Part shown: positions 34,472 to 44,270 of the stretch, one piece after another
Layout of the letters: each line of letters starts with the position of its first letter
How positions within the stretch are numbered: position 1 is the stretch's first letter
Source: Thermodesulfobacteriota bacterium
Lineage (GTDB): Bacteria > Desulfobacterota > Desulfobacteria > Desulfobacterales > Desulfosudaceae
Length of the DNA stretch: 64,000 bases
Direction of reading: 5' to 3'
Assembly (NCBI GenBank): GCA_040753795.1
Contig: JBFMDX010000008.1
Location: forward strand, 1-64,000
Notes under the pieces: generated by a model
Databases searched by the model: none
What the model saw: the letters and a program-made list of their open reading frames with translations, nothing else
Told to the model about the DNA's origin: nothing
Made by a program: the position numbers and the translations under genes

Positions 34472-36115
34472 CTACCAAGTTCCTTTTGCAACCTGCAATG
34501 GTTTTTGGTTTTCCGACTGACGGGGGGCGGACAGAGCGGCCACCCGGGTGCCGGTATAATAATGGCTCAAGATACTTTTATAATCATGGCCCTGCAGGGC
34601 CATCTGGTAAGCTCCCCACTGGCTCATGCCCACGCCGTGACCGTAACCCTGGCCCTGGAAATGGATGCCGTCTTTGCCGGCGGCGACCTGAAAACAGGTA
34701 CTTTTCAACTGGGTGCCCCCGAGGGCCAGGCGGAAATGGTTGCCGGCTATTTTCCGGACACCCTTGTCCGACACCACGGTTACCTCGCGGACCCTGCCGG
34801 ATCGCGTTCGGCTGTTCAGTTGGATGGATTTGATGTTTCCGGCGGCCACGCCAAACTGCCTCAACCGCCGCCTGATGTCCGAAAAAGGCAGGAAGCATTC
34901 CCAGGTACTGCCCGGCGTGTCTTTGCTGTACTCGTCCGGCTGGTCCTTCAGGTAGGGAAGCCGGGCGCCCCAGACATGTTCCGGACATTCCGTGTAGCCG
35001 CCGCTGTTGGCATGGAAATAGGCCACGATCAGCCTGCCGTTAAACGTCAGCACCTGACCCCGGGTCCGGTCGACGGCGGTCCGGGCCGACGCCTTTTCCG
35101 CGTCCAGCCCGCCATACACCTGTGACTCGGTGGTCGCCTTGACGTCAAAATATTTTTCGGGGCTTCTCTGCTTGATATACAACGCGTAAGTGCGCGCGGC
35201 CACGGCCTGGGCCATTAGCGCCTGCGCGGGCCAGGAACTGGGCACCTCGGAAGGCACCACTCCGTAAAGATAGCCCTCCACGTCCACGTGATTGATGGCG
35301 GACAGGCTGTCTTCATCGGCCACGACAATAAAATGTCCACGGTAACGGGTATTGTTCAGCGCCAGGCTGGCGCCGGTGGATTTGACCATCAGGGGTTCGC
35401 TCTCCGGCCAGGCCTTGCCATTGACCGTTATCTTCTGGCGGGAGAGGGAAAATTCCGCTGTTTTTATGCCGGAAGAAAAAACCTTTCCGGAGGTCACGCC
35501 CGACAGGACCAGTGATCCGTCAGCGGTCAGGGTCAGCTCTTTTACCTTATCGGCCAGCAGGACCCGGACGGTGGTATCTCCGGTAAAGGTCCAGAGCCCG
35601 TCCGCCGACCACCCGGACGCCCCGGACGAGGCCAGGTTCGTGGTGGTTTCCTGCCAGGCCCGGGCGGACTGGCGCCACCGGCCATCGGGATATTTTCCCA
35701 GGTAATCGGAAAAGGCGTCATGGGCAGCCTCGTATTGCCGCAGCTGATAAAGCACCATGCCTTTTTTGAACAGGGCGTCTCCGGCTGCCGCTGACCGGGG
35801 GTAGGTTTCCGCCACATAGTCATAATTTTTGAGCGCCATGTCCGGCTGATCCAGGAACTGCGAGTAGATGTAGCCGATCATGACCATGGCATTGGCTTTG
35901 TCGTCGGGCCGCGGGGCATTGTCCGCCACCGCCTGGTATAACCCCAGGGCCTCGAGGTATTTCCCGGACGCCATAAAAATCTGGGCTTTGTTAAAGAGGA
36001 AATCACGGTCGGTGCCCGCCCGGGCGACCGTTATAAAAAGAAAAAAACAGACCGGGACTACCGTTAACAGACAAGCCGGAAATCGAAGAAAACCCTTCCG
36101 CCGTATTGGGAGCAT
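34472..36115 (-). CDS. SpoIID/LytB-domain protein with N-terminal TPR region
   Basis: A 547-residue exported protein. Signal segment (about 10-30) is followed by TPR-like helices at about 35-150 (ALGLYQAVADNAP, ALFKKGMVLYQLRQYEAAHDA), a beta-rich middle part, and a SpoIID/LytB domain from about 260: LYGVVPSEVPSSWPAQALMA with catalytic-site Glu, AYFHANSGGYTE, and QGYGHGVGMSQWGAY at the end. SpoIID-type enzymes cleave bare glycan strands of peptidoglycan as lytic transglycosylases; relatives outside sporulation remodel the wall or assist amidases. It is 9 bases after the CHASE2 cyclase gene and abuts the FecR gene. Confidence 0.9.
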   Translation of the reverse strand: MLPIRRKGFLRFPACLLTVVPVCFFLFITVARAGTDRDFLFNKAQIFMASGKYLEALGLYQAVADNAPRPDDKANAMVMIGYIYSQFLDQPDMALKNYDYVAETYPRSAAAGDALFKKGMVLYQLRQYEAAHDAFSDYLGKYPDGRWRQSARAWQETTTNLASSGASGWSADGLWTFTGDTTVRVLLADKVKELTLTADGSLVLSGVTSGKVFSSGIKTAEFSLSRQKITVNGKAWPESEPLMVKSTGASLALNNTRYRGHFIVVADEDSLSAINHVDVEGYLYGVVPSEVPSSWPAQALMAQAVAARTYALYIKQRSPEKYFDVKATTESQVYGGLDAEKASARTAVDRTRGQVLTFNGRLIVAYFHANSGGYTECPEHVWGARLPYLKDQPDEYSKDTPGSTWECFLPFSDIRRRLRQFGVAAGNIKSIQLNSRTRSGRVREVTVVSDKGVRKIAGNHFRLALGGTQLKSTCFQVAAGKDGIHFQGQGYGHGVGMSQWGAYQMALQGHDYKSILSHYYTGTRVAALSAPRQSENQKPLQVAKGTW

Positions 36116-36123
36116 ACGCAGGC

Positions 36124-38382
36124 CTATTTCGTATCCATGGCAAAGGATCCGTCCCAGTCGTCAGCGGGCGGGTTTTCCATGTAGGTCCGGCAGCGGGTTA
36201 TCATGGCGGTGCTGGGGCCGTCTCCCGGCGTTACCTCCAGGGCCATCTGAAAGAAAGCCACGGCCCGGGACCAGTTGCGCTGACGATATTCGGCCAGGCC
36301 CCTGGCATAGAGATCAACCGTATCGGCCAGCGCTTTGGGGATTTCGCCTTTTCTGCCCAGCACTTCATAAATAATCAACGGCTTGTCCTTGCCGATAACT
36401 TTGACGGCATCCAGTTCCCGGGCGGCAATGGTGCCGGCGGCCGCCTGATAGGTGGCGTCGCCGACGAGGATATATGTCCCATAGCGCTTATTGACGCCTT
36501 CCAGGCGGGCGGCGGTATTGACCGTATCTCCCATCATGGTGTAGTTCATCCGGTTTCTGGAGCCCATGTTGCCGACAACCGCCGGGCCGGAATAGAGGCC
36601 GATACGGACTTTCAGTTCCGGTTTTCCCCGCTGCTTCCAGCCTTCGCGGAGCGCCACCAGGCGGGCCTGGATATCAATGCAGGCCAGGCAGGCCGCTTCG
36701 GCGTGATCTTTCAGCTCGTTGGGAGCGCCAAAGAAGGCGATGACCGCGTCGCCTTCATATTTATCCACGCCGCCCTTGTACTTCATGATGATGTCCGACA
36801 CTTCCGTCAGGAATTCATTGAGCAGTTCCACCAGTTCTTCCGGGCCCAGTTTTTCGGAAATACCGGTAAAGCCCTGGACATCGGAGAAGAAGGCCGTGAT
36901 TTCCCGCCGCTCGCCGCCCAGCACCAGCTTGTGGGGAGAGGCGATGAGCTGGTCGACCACTTCCGGAGCCAGATATTTTGAGAAGGCCGCCCGGATGAAT
37001 TTTTTCTGCCCCTCCTCGGAAAAGTACTTGTAGGAGGTTACCGCCAGGTAAATGGCCAGAAAGACGCACAGGGGATAGACCATGTTCAGCATCCAGCCCA
37101 TGTGTGAGAAAAAATACTGGCACAGCCAGATATAGCCACCAAACAGGGCGACCGCCGCCACGCCGCCGCTGAAAGCGCCTGTCCGGGACAGAACTACCGC
37201 CAGCAGCATGCCGCCCAGTACGATGATCATCAGATCAAATATAAACGCCCAGACCGGGTGGAAAATGAAGTCTCCGGCCAGAATACTGTCCATAATGTTC
37301 AGATGCACTTCCGGCCCCGGGAACACCTTGGCCAGGGGGGTGACGCACTCGTCATGAATGCCGATGGCGGTAGCGCCGATCAGGACGATTTTGTCCCGCA
37401 GCGCCTCTTCCGGTACCCGGTCGTTGAGAATATCGGTGGCGGGAATATGGGTGAAGGTCTGTTCCGGTCCCCGGTAGTTGATGATCATTTCGCCCCGGTC
37501 ATCCACCGGAATGGACAGGTCACCGACCCGGACGCTTTCTATGCCGCTGTCCCCGACCCGGATGGCCAGAGGGGCGTCCAGATAGGCGCTGACGGCTTTA
37601 AGAGAAAGGGGCGCGTAAAGCGTTTCCCTGAAACGGATGGCCATGGGGATTTTACGGACAACCCCGTCCGGATCCGTCAGCTTGTTGAAAAATCCGGACA
37701 GGGAAGTGCTTTCGGTTATCAAGCGGATATTGGACTGGGGGGAGATGGCTTCCGTCATGTCCGTCGTTTTCGCCCCTTCCGAGGTGAGCTGGCTCATGGT
37801 AAATTCGGCGCCGTATATATTCTCGCCGTGCATGAGGATCTCGTCTTCACTGATGTGGGACGCGTCTTCGGGATTGATCTGGAAGAAAAACCCCAGCACC
37901 ACGCGCGCTTTTGATTTGCGAATGGCTTCGGCCAGGATGCGGTCGTTGTCATTCTTAAACTGCAGGGTTTCCAGGTAGTCGACGAACCGGTTGCCGCCGG
38001 GAGCGCCGGTCCTGGCGGCGTTTTTTATTTCCTCGATGGTGTTGATGATGAGCGTGCTTTCAGGTTCAAAAAAGCCCACATCAAACGCGATGACCCGGGC
38101 GCCCTTGTCGGACAACCGGGTGACGAGGTCGGCTATCTTTGACCGGGGCCAGGCCCAGCGGCCCTGCTCTTTCAGGCTTTTTTCGTCGACGGCTACCAGG
38201 ACCACCGCGTTTCCGATGTCCTTCCTGCCCCGGAAGATGAACCTCATATCGATGGTTTTCAGTTCCATGATGCTTAAAAAGGAAATGGCGGAGGAGATGA
38301 ACAGCCCGGCACCAAGCACAACGAGGATGATCGACAGGGTCAGGGGCCCCCGGAACAGGGTCTTTTTCAGTAACGACACCAT
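36124..38382 (-). CDS. CHASE2-domain class III adenylate cyclase
   Basis: A 752-residue signalling enzyme. One N-terminal helix, an extracytoplasmic CHASE2 sensor (about residues 35-345), three close membrane helices (about 355-440) and a cytoplasmic class III cyclase domain (about 485-660), then a TPR-like tail. Catalytic metal Asp are in AFFSDVQGFTG and YEGDAVIAFFG; the Lys before the second (VDKYEGD) and the Asp in MGDTVNTAARL are the ATP-selecting pair, so cyclic AMP is the expected product. It is the first gene of a three-gene minus-strand unit with SpoIID and FecR proteins, suggesting that envelope state is sensed and passed on by cAMP. Confidence 0.92.
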   Translation of the reverse strand: MVSLLKKTLFRGPLTLSIILVVLGAGLFISSAISFLSIMELKTIDMRFIFRGRKDIGNAVVLVAVDEKSLKEQGRWAWPRSKIADLVTRLSDKGARVIAFDVGFFEPESTLIINTIEEIKNAARTGAPGGNRFVDYLETLQFKNDNDRILAEAIRKSKARVVLGFFFQINPEDASHISEDEILMHGENIYGAEFTMSQLTSEGAKTTDMTEAISPQSNIRLITESTSLSGFFNKLTDPDGVVRKIPMAIRFRETLYAPLSLKAVSAYLDAPLAIRVGDSGIESVRVGDLSIPVDDRGEMIINYRGPEQTFTHIPATDILNDRVPEEALRDKIVLIGATAIGIHDECVTPLAKVFPGPEVHLNIMDSILAGDFIFHPVWAFIFDLMIIVLGGMLLAVVLSRTGAFSGGVAAVALFGGYIWLCQYFFSHMGWMLNMVYPLCVFLAIYLAVTSYKYFSEEGQKKFIRAAFSKYLAPEVVDQLIASPHKLVLGGERREITAFFSDVQGFTGISEKLGPEELVELLNEFLTEVSDIIMKYKGGVDKYEGDAVIAFFGAPNELKDHAEAACLACIDIQARLVALREGWKQRGKPELKVRIGLYSGPAVVGNMGSRNRMNYTMMGDTVNTAARLEGVNKRYGTYILVGDATYQAAAGTIAARELDAVKVIGKDKPLIIYEVLGRKGEIPKALADTVDLYARGLAEYRQRNWSRAVAFFQMALEVTPGDGPSTAMITRCRTYMENPPADDWDGSFAMDTK

Positions 38383-38479
38383 GGCGTCAATCCACAGGGC
38401 GGAATAGGGTTATTGATTAAAGAATATCACTAAAATATTATTATATAAAATACCTGTGGAATCAAAGTCAACGCATGTA

Positions 38480-38965
38480 TCAGATTTTATCCTTGATCTG
38501 ACTCCAGAATTCGTTCACCCCCTCCTTCCACCCCTCCAGAAAGGTCCTGGCGAATTCATTGATGCAGACCGGGTCAGTGCCTACGGCATAGTCCATGATA
38601 TCGTCCTGTTCGATTTTTTCCTGGAAATAGTGCCCCAGCACCTTGTCATGGGTTGGCTTGTCGTCCGGTATCCAGAGAAGCGCGTACTGGAGGTCATTAT
38701 AATGGGCGCTTTTTGCCCATTGTACGCCCTCCTTTTTGCCGACATCAAAATAGTTGTTTTGCGCCTCGGCTTTTTCATTTTTCAGCCGTTCAATCACCGC
38801 GGTCTGATCCAGCTCCTGCTGAATTCTGGCCTGAAAATCCTCTTTTTTCTGAATCAGCGCGGACATGGCCCGCTGAAACACTTTTGAAAAGTTGAAGGCG
38901 TCTTTCCACTTGAGCATTTTTTCATAGAGATCATCCGGCACACTGAGCGTCATTTTTTTAGCCAT
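38480..38965 (-). CDS. ribbon-helix-helix-like protein, function unknown
   Basis: About 161 residues. The first 45 (MAKKMTLSVPDDLYEKMLKW and on) look like a ribbon-helix-helix DNA-binding module. A charged helical part (about 45-85, likely coiled coil) and a C-terminal domain rich in aromatic and acidic residues follow. It could be a small regulator or an antitoxin-type protein, but no toxin gene adjoins it. The start at 38965 has a G-rich ribosome site; an upstream frame to 39013 is also open. It stands alone between the CHASE2 cyclase and acnB genes. Confidence 0.6.
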   Translation of the reverse strand: MAKKMTLSVPDDLYEKMLKWKDAFNFSKVFQRAMSALIQKKEDFQARIQQELDQTAVIERLKNEKAEAQNNYFDVGKKEGVQWAKSAHYNDLQYALLWIPDDKPTHDKVLGHYFQEKIEQDDIMDYAVGTDPVCINEFARTFLEGWKEGVNEFWSQIKDKI

Positions 38966-39043
38966 AGTACACCCCCCTGTGTTTGTTAGGTAATTTGTTT
39001 TATACCATAACAAATAGTAAGATATGTGTCAAATGGGAAATAC

Positions 39044-41500
39044 CTACCAGAATCTCATATACTCATCAACTGTGGGAATACGGCCTAGTATGGCGCAAAC
39101 GGCGGCTATTTCAGCCGAACCCAGGAAAACCCGAGTGTTGTCGCCCATGCGGTGGGGAAAATTGCGGGTGGAGGTGGACATGACCGTGGTGCCCGGCGAG
39201 ACCCTGGCCTGATTGCCCATGCACAGGGAGCAGCCGGGAATTTCGATCCTGGCGCCAAGCCGCTGGAAAACGGCCAGTGCCCCTTCGGCGGCCAGGGCGT
39301 CCCGGTCCATTCTGGTCGGCGGCGTCACCCACAGGCGGCTGCTGAGTTTATCCACCCGGCTCAAGATCCGTGCGGCCTGACGGAAATGGTCAATACCGGT
39401 CATGCAGGAACCGATAAACACCTCGTCGATGCCGGTACCGGCCACGGCGGACAGGATACGGACATCGTCGGGATCATTGGGACAGGCCAGCACCGGTTCC
39501 CGCAGGGCGGACAGGTCAACATCGACCACGGCCGCGTAAGTTGCGTCCTCATCGGCGGCCAGCAGGTCCGGGTCGGCCAGCCAGGTATCCATGGCCGCCA
39601 TCCGGCGGCGGATGGCGGCGGCGTCCTGATATCCTGCCGCCAGCAATTGCTCCAGAAAATTCCGGCAGGCGCACGTATACTCCCTCACCTGCTCCGGATC
39701 GAGACGGATGGCGGCAGCGGCCGCAGATCGCTCGGCCGATGCGTTGGTCAGCTCAAAGGCCTGGGGAACCGTCAACGGCTGGTCGCTTTCAATTTCCATG
39801 ATGCGGCCGGAAAAGATGTTCTTCTTGTTCTCCTTGGCCACGGTCAGCAGACCCTTTTCGATGGCCGTCAGGGGAATCATGTTGACCACGTCCCGCAGGG
39901 TGATGCCGTTATGCCGCTTTCCGGTCAGCCTGACCAGCACGGACTCGGGCATGTCCAGGGGCATTTTGCCCATGGCAGCCGCGAAGGCCACCAGTCCGGA
40001 ACCGGCCGGGAAACTGATGCCCACGGGAAAGCGGGTGTGGGAGTCACCGCCGGTGCCGACGGTATCGGGAAGGATCAAGCGGTTGAGCCAGGCGTGAATG
40101 ACGCCGTCACCGGGTTTCAAGGCAATGCCGCCGCGTTCTACAAAAAAGGCCGTCAGGTTCCGGTGCATGGCCCGGTCCCGGTCCGTGGGATAGGCGGCCG
40201 TGTGACAGAAAGACTGCATGACCAGATCCGCGCCAAAGGAAAGGCAGGCCAGTTCCTTGAGTTCGTCCCGGGTCATGGTGCCGGTCGTGTCCTGGGAGCC
40301 CACCGTCGCCAGGACCGGCTCGCAATACTCTCCCGGAACCACGCCTTTTTTGCCGCAGGCCCGGCCAACAATTTTCTGGGCCAGGGTGAAGCCGCCGGTC
40401 TTCTCCGCCGGACGGGGAGGTCGGGCAAAAACGTCTGATTCAACCAGCCCCAGATGACGGCGGGCGGTAGCGGTCAGGGTGCGGCCGACAATAAGGCGGA
40501 TTCGTCCCCCGGCCCGAACCTCATCCATCAGTACGGGGGATCGGAGATAAAACGGAACTTCCCGGTTTTTCTTGCTTTCAATGATAATTCTGTTTTGCCG
40601 GGGGAAAACGGCGATGATGTCGCCGGTCTCCAATGCGGTCACGTCGCACTCGACCGGCAGGGCGCCGGCGTCTTCCAGGGTATTATAAAAAATCGGCGCG
40701 ATTTTACCGCCCAGCACCAGGCCGCCCCGCCGTTTATTGGGAATACCGGGAATATCGTTGCCGATATGCCAGACAAGGGAGTTTACAGCGGATTTCCGGG
40801 ACGATCCGGTTCCGACCACGTCACCGGCAAAAACTACCGGCAGGCCTTTTTTCTTCAGGTCGGCGATGGTTTCAAGCGGCGAGTCCACCCGGCGCCGGAG
40901 CATGGACAGGGCGTGCAGGGGGATGTCCGAGCGGGTTCCGGCTTCCGCGGCCGGGGAAAAATCGTCCGTGGTGATTTCGCCGTCCACCCGGAAGACGATG
41001 CCGCTGATTTTTTCAGGCAGGCCGGGGCGGTTTAAAAACCATTCCGCCTCCGCCCAGGAGACCATGACCTGCCCGGCCCAGGGATTGGTCCCCATCCGGT
41101 CCGCTACCTTTTTATAGCCGTCGCCGATAAAAACGGCATTTTTCAGCTGAACGGCGGCCAGGGGCGCCAGCCGGACATCCTCCAGAAAGGTTGTCAGATA
41201 TTCAATATTATATCCGCCCTGCATGGCGCCCAGAAACTCGACTGCTTTTTCAACGCCGATCAGCGGGGAACCCGCCTTTCCGACGGCCAGGGCACCCAGG
41301 AAAGCGGCTTTGATTCTGGCCGCCGGATCGACTCCCGGCGGCACCCGGTTTTCCATCAGATCCAGCAGCAGCGCTTCGCTGCCTGGCGGCGGTTGTTCCA
41401 GGAGCCGGCACAGCTCGCTGGCCTGCTCCTCATCCAGAGGCAGGGGAGGCAGTCCTTTGGCCCTTCGGGCTTCGGCTTCCTGCCGATATCGATCAAACAT
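39044..41500 (-). CDS. acnB: bifunctional aconitate hydratase 2/2-methylisocitrate dehydratase
   Basis: About 818 residues, slightly shorter than E. coli AcnB. AcnB turns citrate into isocitrate through cis-aconitate using a [4Fe-4S] cluster. The N-terminal HEAT-like part starts with MFDRYRQEAEAR and GLPPLPLDEEQA, typical for AcnB. The cluster cysteines are in GSCMTGIDHFR and PGCSLCMGNQARV near the C-terminus. SGDSHTRF-type binding residues (GGDSHTRFPVGIS) are present. ATG at 41500 follows AAAGG and matches the family start; 41521 is an alternative. It is divergent from sat with about 230 bases between them. Confidence 0.95.
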   Translation of the reverse strand: MFDRYRQEAEARRAKGLPPLPLDEEQASELCRLLEQPPPGSEALLLDLMENRVPPGVDPAARIKAAFLGALAVGKAGSPLIGVEKAVEFLGAMQGGYNIEYLTTFLEDVRLAPLAAVQLKNAVFIGDGYKKVADRMGTNPWAGQVMVSWAEAEWFLNRPGLPEKISGIVFRVDGEITTDDFSPAAEAGTRSDIPLHALSMLRRRVDSPLETIADLKKKGLPVVFAGDVVGTGSSRKSAVNSLVWHIGNDIPGIPNKRRGGLVLGGKIAPIFYNTLEDAGALPVECDVTALETGDIIAVFPRQNRIIIESKKNREVPFYLRSPVLMDEVRAGGRIRLIVGRTLTATARRHLGLVESDVFARPPRPAEKTGGFTLAQKIVGRACGKKGVVPGEYCEPVLATVGSQDTTGTMTRDELKELACLSFGADLVMQSFCHTAAYPTDRDRAMHRNLTAFFVERGGIALKPGDGVIHAWLNRLILPDTVGTGGDSHTRFPVGISFPAGSGLVAFAAAMGKMPLDMPESVLVRLTGKRHNGITLRDVVNMIPLTAIEKGLLTVAKENKKNIFSGRIMEIESDQPLTVPQAFELTNASAERSAAAAAIRLDPEQVREYTCACRNFLEQLLAAGYQDAAAIRRRMAAMDTWLADPDLLAADEDATYAAVVDVDLSALREPVLACPNDPDDVRILSAVAGTGIDEVFIGSCMTGIDHFRQAARILSRVDKLSSRLWVTPPTRMDRDALAAEGALAVFQRLGARIEIPGCSLCMGNQARVSPGTTVMSTSTRNFPHRMGDNTRVFLGSAEIAAVCAILGRIPTVDEYMRFW

Positions 41501-41614
41501 ATTCAAGCCTTTGATTGTCATAATATTTCTGTTTCACGCGGCCGCTTCGGGCCGGTTATGGCGGGATGATTATCGCAAAAACGCCTTCACTCAACAAGGG
41601 GTATAAGATTTATA

Positions 41615-41643
41615 TTGACAAAAAAAACAACAAACTCTATTTT
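41615..41643 (+). promoter_or_regulatory. sigma-70 promoter for sat
   Basis: TTGACA at 41615-41620, a 17-base A-rich spacer and TATTTT at 41638-41643, in the AT-rich gap between acnB and sat. Predicted start about 41650 gives an 80-base leader. The consensus -35 fits a highly expressed gene. Confidence 0.65.
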
Positions 41644-41729
41644 CTTTGTCTTTAGTACAGAAAAACCAAACGGCATCGATGATTTGCCTTTTCGGATAAC
41701 CCAAGAAACGTTGAAAGGAGATTTTAAAA

Positions 41730-43010
41730 ATGAGTAACTTGATTGCGCCGCATGGCGGCAAAGGTTTGACCGTATGTCTTCTGGAAGGCAGCGCCCTGGA
41801 AGCGGAAAAGAAAAAAGCCGCCGGACTGAAGAAAATCCCCCTGAGCCCCCGGGCCAAAGGCGACCTGATCATGATCGGCATCGGCGGTTTTTCCCCGCTG
41901 ACCGGTTTCATGACCAAGGCTGACTGGAAGAGTGTCTGTGACAATTACCTGCTGGCCGACGGCACCTTCTGGCCGGTTCCCGTCTGCCTCGACGCCTCCA
42001 AGGCAGATGCCGACGCCATCAAAGCGGGGGAGGAAGTCGCCCTGGTGGACCCTGAGAACAACGAAATCATGGCCACCATGAAAGTCACCGAAAAATACGA
42101 AATGACCGACGCCGACAAAAAGTACGAGTGCGAAAAAACCTTCATGGGCGAAGGCACCAAGACCACCGAAGAATTCTGGAAGATTGCCGAAGCCGATCAC
42201 CCCGGTGTCCAGATGGTTATGAAACAGCAGCCAATTAACCTGGCCGGCCCGGTCAAGGTCCTGTCCGAGGGCGAATATCCGGTAAAGTACAAGGGTGTTT
42301 ATCACCGGCCGGCTGAATCCCGGAAAATTTTCGAGGAAAGAGGCTGGAAGGAAATCGCCGCCCTGCAGCTCAGAAACCCCATGCACCGCTCCCATGAGCA
42401 TCTGTGCAAGATCGCAGTGGATGTCTGCGACGGCGTTTACATTCACTCCCTGGTCGGCAACCTCAAGGCCGGCGACATTCCCGCCGAAGTGCGCGTCCGC
42501 TGCATCGACGCCCTGGTGAAAAACTACTTTGTCGAAAAACACGTTGTCCAGGGCGGTTATCCCCTTGACATGCGTTATGCCGGTCCCCGGGAAGCGCTGC
42601 TGCACGCCACCTTCCGCCAGAACTACGGCTGCTCCCGGATGATCATCGGCCGGGATCACGCCGGCGTAGGTGATTTTTACGGCATGTTCGAAGCCCAGAC
42701 GATCTTCGACAAAATCCCGCACCCCAAAGAGCCGGGCAAGGCCCTGCTGTGCACGCCGCTGAAGATCGACTGGACCTTCTACTGCACCAAGTGCGACGGC
42801 ATGGCCTCCCTGCGGACCTGCCCCCATCCCAAGGAAAACCGGGTTATGCTGTCCGGCACCATGCTTCGCAAGGGCCTGTCCGAAGGCACCCCGATCGCCG
42901 ACCATTTCGGCCGGGAAGAAGTCCTGGATATCCTTCGTGAATACTACGGCGGCCTGACCGAAAAAGTCGCCATCAAGACCCACGCCGCGGCCACCGGCAA
43001 GGGCCAGTAA
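41730..43010 (+). CDS. sat: sulfate adenylyltransferase (ATP sulfurylase)
   Basis: A 426-residue enzyme of the single-domain type used by sulfate reducers. It activates sulfate with ATP to adenosine 5'-phosphosulfate, the substrate of APS reductase. Motifs: [13 protein letters not shown] (the HxxH nucleotide site), [12 protein letters not shown], and the [13 protein letters not shown] cysteine set which often binds zinc. GAAAGGAG precedes the ATG. It is a single-gene transcript between its own promoter and a strong terminator, in line with high expression. Its presence, without a PAPS-forming kinase fused to it, points to dissimilatory sulfate metabolism. Confidence 0.97.
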   Translation: MSNLIAPHGGKGLTVCLLEGSALEAEKKKAAGLKKIPLSPRAKGDLIMIGIGGFSPLTGFMTKADWKSVCDNYLLADGTFWPVPVCLDASKADADAIKAGEEVALVDPENNEIMATMKVTEKYEMTDADKKYECEKTFMGEGTKTTEEFWKIAEADHPGVQMVMKQQPINLAGPVKVLSEGEYPVKYKGVYHRPAESRKIFEERGWKEIAALQLRNPMHRSHEHLCKIAVDVCDGVYIHSLVGNLKAGDIPAEVRVRCIDALVKNYFVEKHVVQGGYPLDMRYAGPREALLHATFRQNYGCSRMIIGRDHAGVGDFYGMFEAQTIFDKIPHPKEPGKALLCTPLKIDWTFYCTKCDGMASLRTCPHPKENRVMLSGTMLRKGLSEGTPIADHFGREEVLDILREYYGGLTEKVAIKTHAAATGKGQ

Positions 43011-43032
43011 AACCTGACGTTATTTAAAAACC

Positions 43033-43070
43033 AAAAAAGCGCCGGAGGATTTTTTCTCCGGCGCTTTTTT
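43033..43070. terminator. strong bidirectional-type intrinsic terminator after sat
   Basis: A perfect 15-base inverted repeat AAAAAAGCGCCGGAG / CTCCGGCGCTTTTTT around an 8-base loop, with a 6-base A run before and T run after. It should end the sat transcript and can work from both sides. Confidence 0.92.
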
Positions 43071-43175
43071 GTTCCACACCATGCGTCATGTCGACTCCGG
43101 TTTATGTCGCGTTGCCCTTTTCCTGGCGGCGGCGTTGTGCTACATTGATTTTCCCTGTTTTTGAAGGAAGAACAA

Positions 43176-43724
43176 ATGCTGTGGCAGTGGCTTAAAAGGT
43201 GGCGTCGCAAGCTCGAACGCATGCGGCATACGCTGAAGGGCTCCCTGGCGCACCGCCTGCTCGGTGAACGTCTTTTTCATCCCCATATCTGGGGGTTTGA
43301 CGTCAACTCTCTGGCCAACGGGCTGTCGGCCGGGTTGTTTATCGCTTTTACCCCGACCATTCCGTTCCAGATGCTGCTGAGCGCCATCGTCGTTATCGCC
43401 TTGCGCGTCAATCTGCCCATCGCCCTGGCCGCCTGCTGGTTGACCAATCCCGTTACGGCGGTGCCGGTCTTTCTGGCCGCCCACAAGCTCGGCCAATTTC
43501 TGCTGGGAGATTCCCCCCTCCTGACACGGTTTCTGCTGAATATGTTCGGCGTTGAAACAAGGATGGGAAACTTTATGGAAAACTCTCTTTATCTCTGGGC
43601 CGGCTCGCTGATTTTCGCGATTACCGCCGCCGTGGCGGGAAATATAATCGTCCGCGCCCTCGGGCTGGTGGCCCGCTGGTTCAGAAACAGGGTCATTCGT
43701 CATGATGATGACCGGATTATTTGA
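43176..43724 (+). CDS. DUF2062 family membrane protein
   Basis: A 182-residue inner-membrane protein. The conserved middle is GLSAGLFIAFTPTIPFQM, followed by NLPIALAACWLTNPVTAVPV, both characteristic of DUF2062; four hydrophobic segments can be seen from about residue 45 to 170. The N-terminus is strongly basic (KRWRRKLERMRH). Function unknown; some relatives are fused to glycosyltransferases. GAAGGAAG precedes the ATG at 43176. It follows the sat terminator and precedes a small conserved gene. Confidence 0.85.
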   Translation: MLWQWLKRWRRKLERMRHTLKGSLAHRLLGERLFHPHIWGFDVNSLANGLSAGLFIAFTPTIPFQMLLSAIVVIALRVNLPIALAACWLTNPVTAVPVFLAAHKLGQFLLGDSPLLTRFLLNMFGVETRMGNFMENSLYLWAGSLIFAITAAVAGNIIVRALGLVARWFRNRVIRHDDDRII

Positions 43725-43822
43725 TACGTCTTTTACAACCGGGAGGAACTGACCTGACGGGCTGCCGCCGCGACAAGGCGGCGCGCGCGCGAACAGTTCT
43801 TCCGGACCCAGGGAGAATCGCC

Positions 43823-44179
43823 ATGATGACACTGGATCAGCTCAAGAAAGAGAAGTCTCTTATCAATGAAATAGACTGGGACATGACCCCCGAGGAAGCC
43901 GTCCGGCTTTATCTGGAATGGGGCAACAACTGGTCCGGTGGAAATTATGTGATCCGGTCCAAAAATGACGTCTCGTTTTATTTTGTCGTCAATACCTGGA
44001 AGGAAGAGCCGCGGGTGTTTCTGGTGAAACGGAGCTCGGAAACCGCCGAGGAACTGGCGGCGTTTCCGTTGCCGGAAGGGGTCAGAGAGCCCTTTCTCGA
44101 GTCCGTCGGCCGTCAGAAAGGGGTTTACGCCATTAGCGGACCGGTCCGGGAGTGGCTGGAAAAGGAGCTCGGTCAATAA
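43823..44179 (+). CDS. small conserved soluble protein, function unknown (perhaps DVU0772-like)
   Basis: A 118-residue protein with a clear opening motif, IDWDMTPEEAVRLYLEWGNNW at about residues 17-37, which from memory resembles the small protein DVU0772 of Desulfovibrio and its relatives in sulfate reducers; this cannot be checked here. No signal peptide, membrane helix or cofactor motif. The chosen ATG at 43823 has GGGAGAA upstream; an upstream open stretch is Arg-rich and looks non-coding. It is close to sat, though a terminator lies between. Confidence 0.7.
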   Translation: MMTLDQLKKEKSLINEIDWDMTPEEAVRLYLEWGNNWSGGNYVIRSKNDVSFYFVVNTWKEEPRVFLVKRSSETAEELAAFPLPEGVREPFLESVGRQKGVYAISGPVREWLEKELGQ

Positions 44180-44270
44180 AAAACAGGGGCATCCCCGATT
44201 CGTTGCGACACACAAAGGCCGGATTGTTTTGTCAGGGTTCAAGGGACAAAGAGGTCAAGCGAACCGCCAC

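Noticed and set aside
38480-38965. Antitoxin call for the ribbon-helix-helix-like protein
   Set aside because: No adjacent toxin-sized gene on either side and the C-terminal part is longer than usual for antitoxins.
41724-42983. 419-codon open frame antisense to sat, and similar long antisense frames opposite pyrG (55872-57449) and the second P-type ATPase (57952-59475)
   Set aside because: They follow from GC-rich codon use of real genes; their products have no motif and no ribosome site, whereas the opposite strand has clear enzymes.
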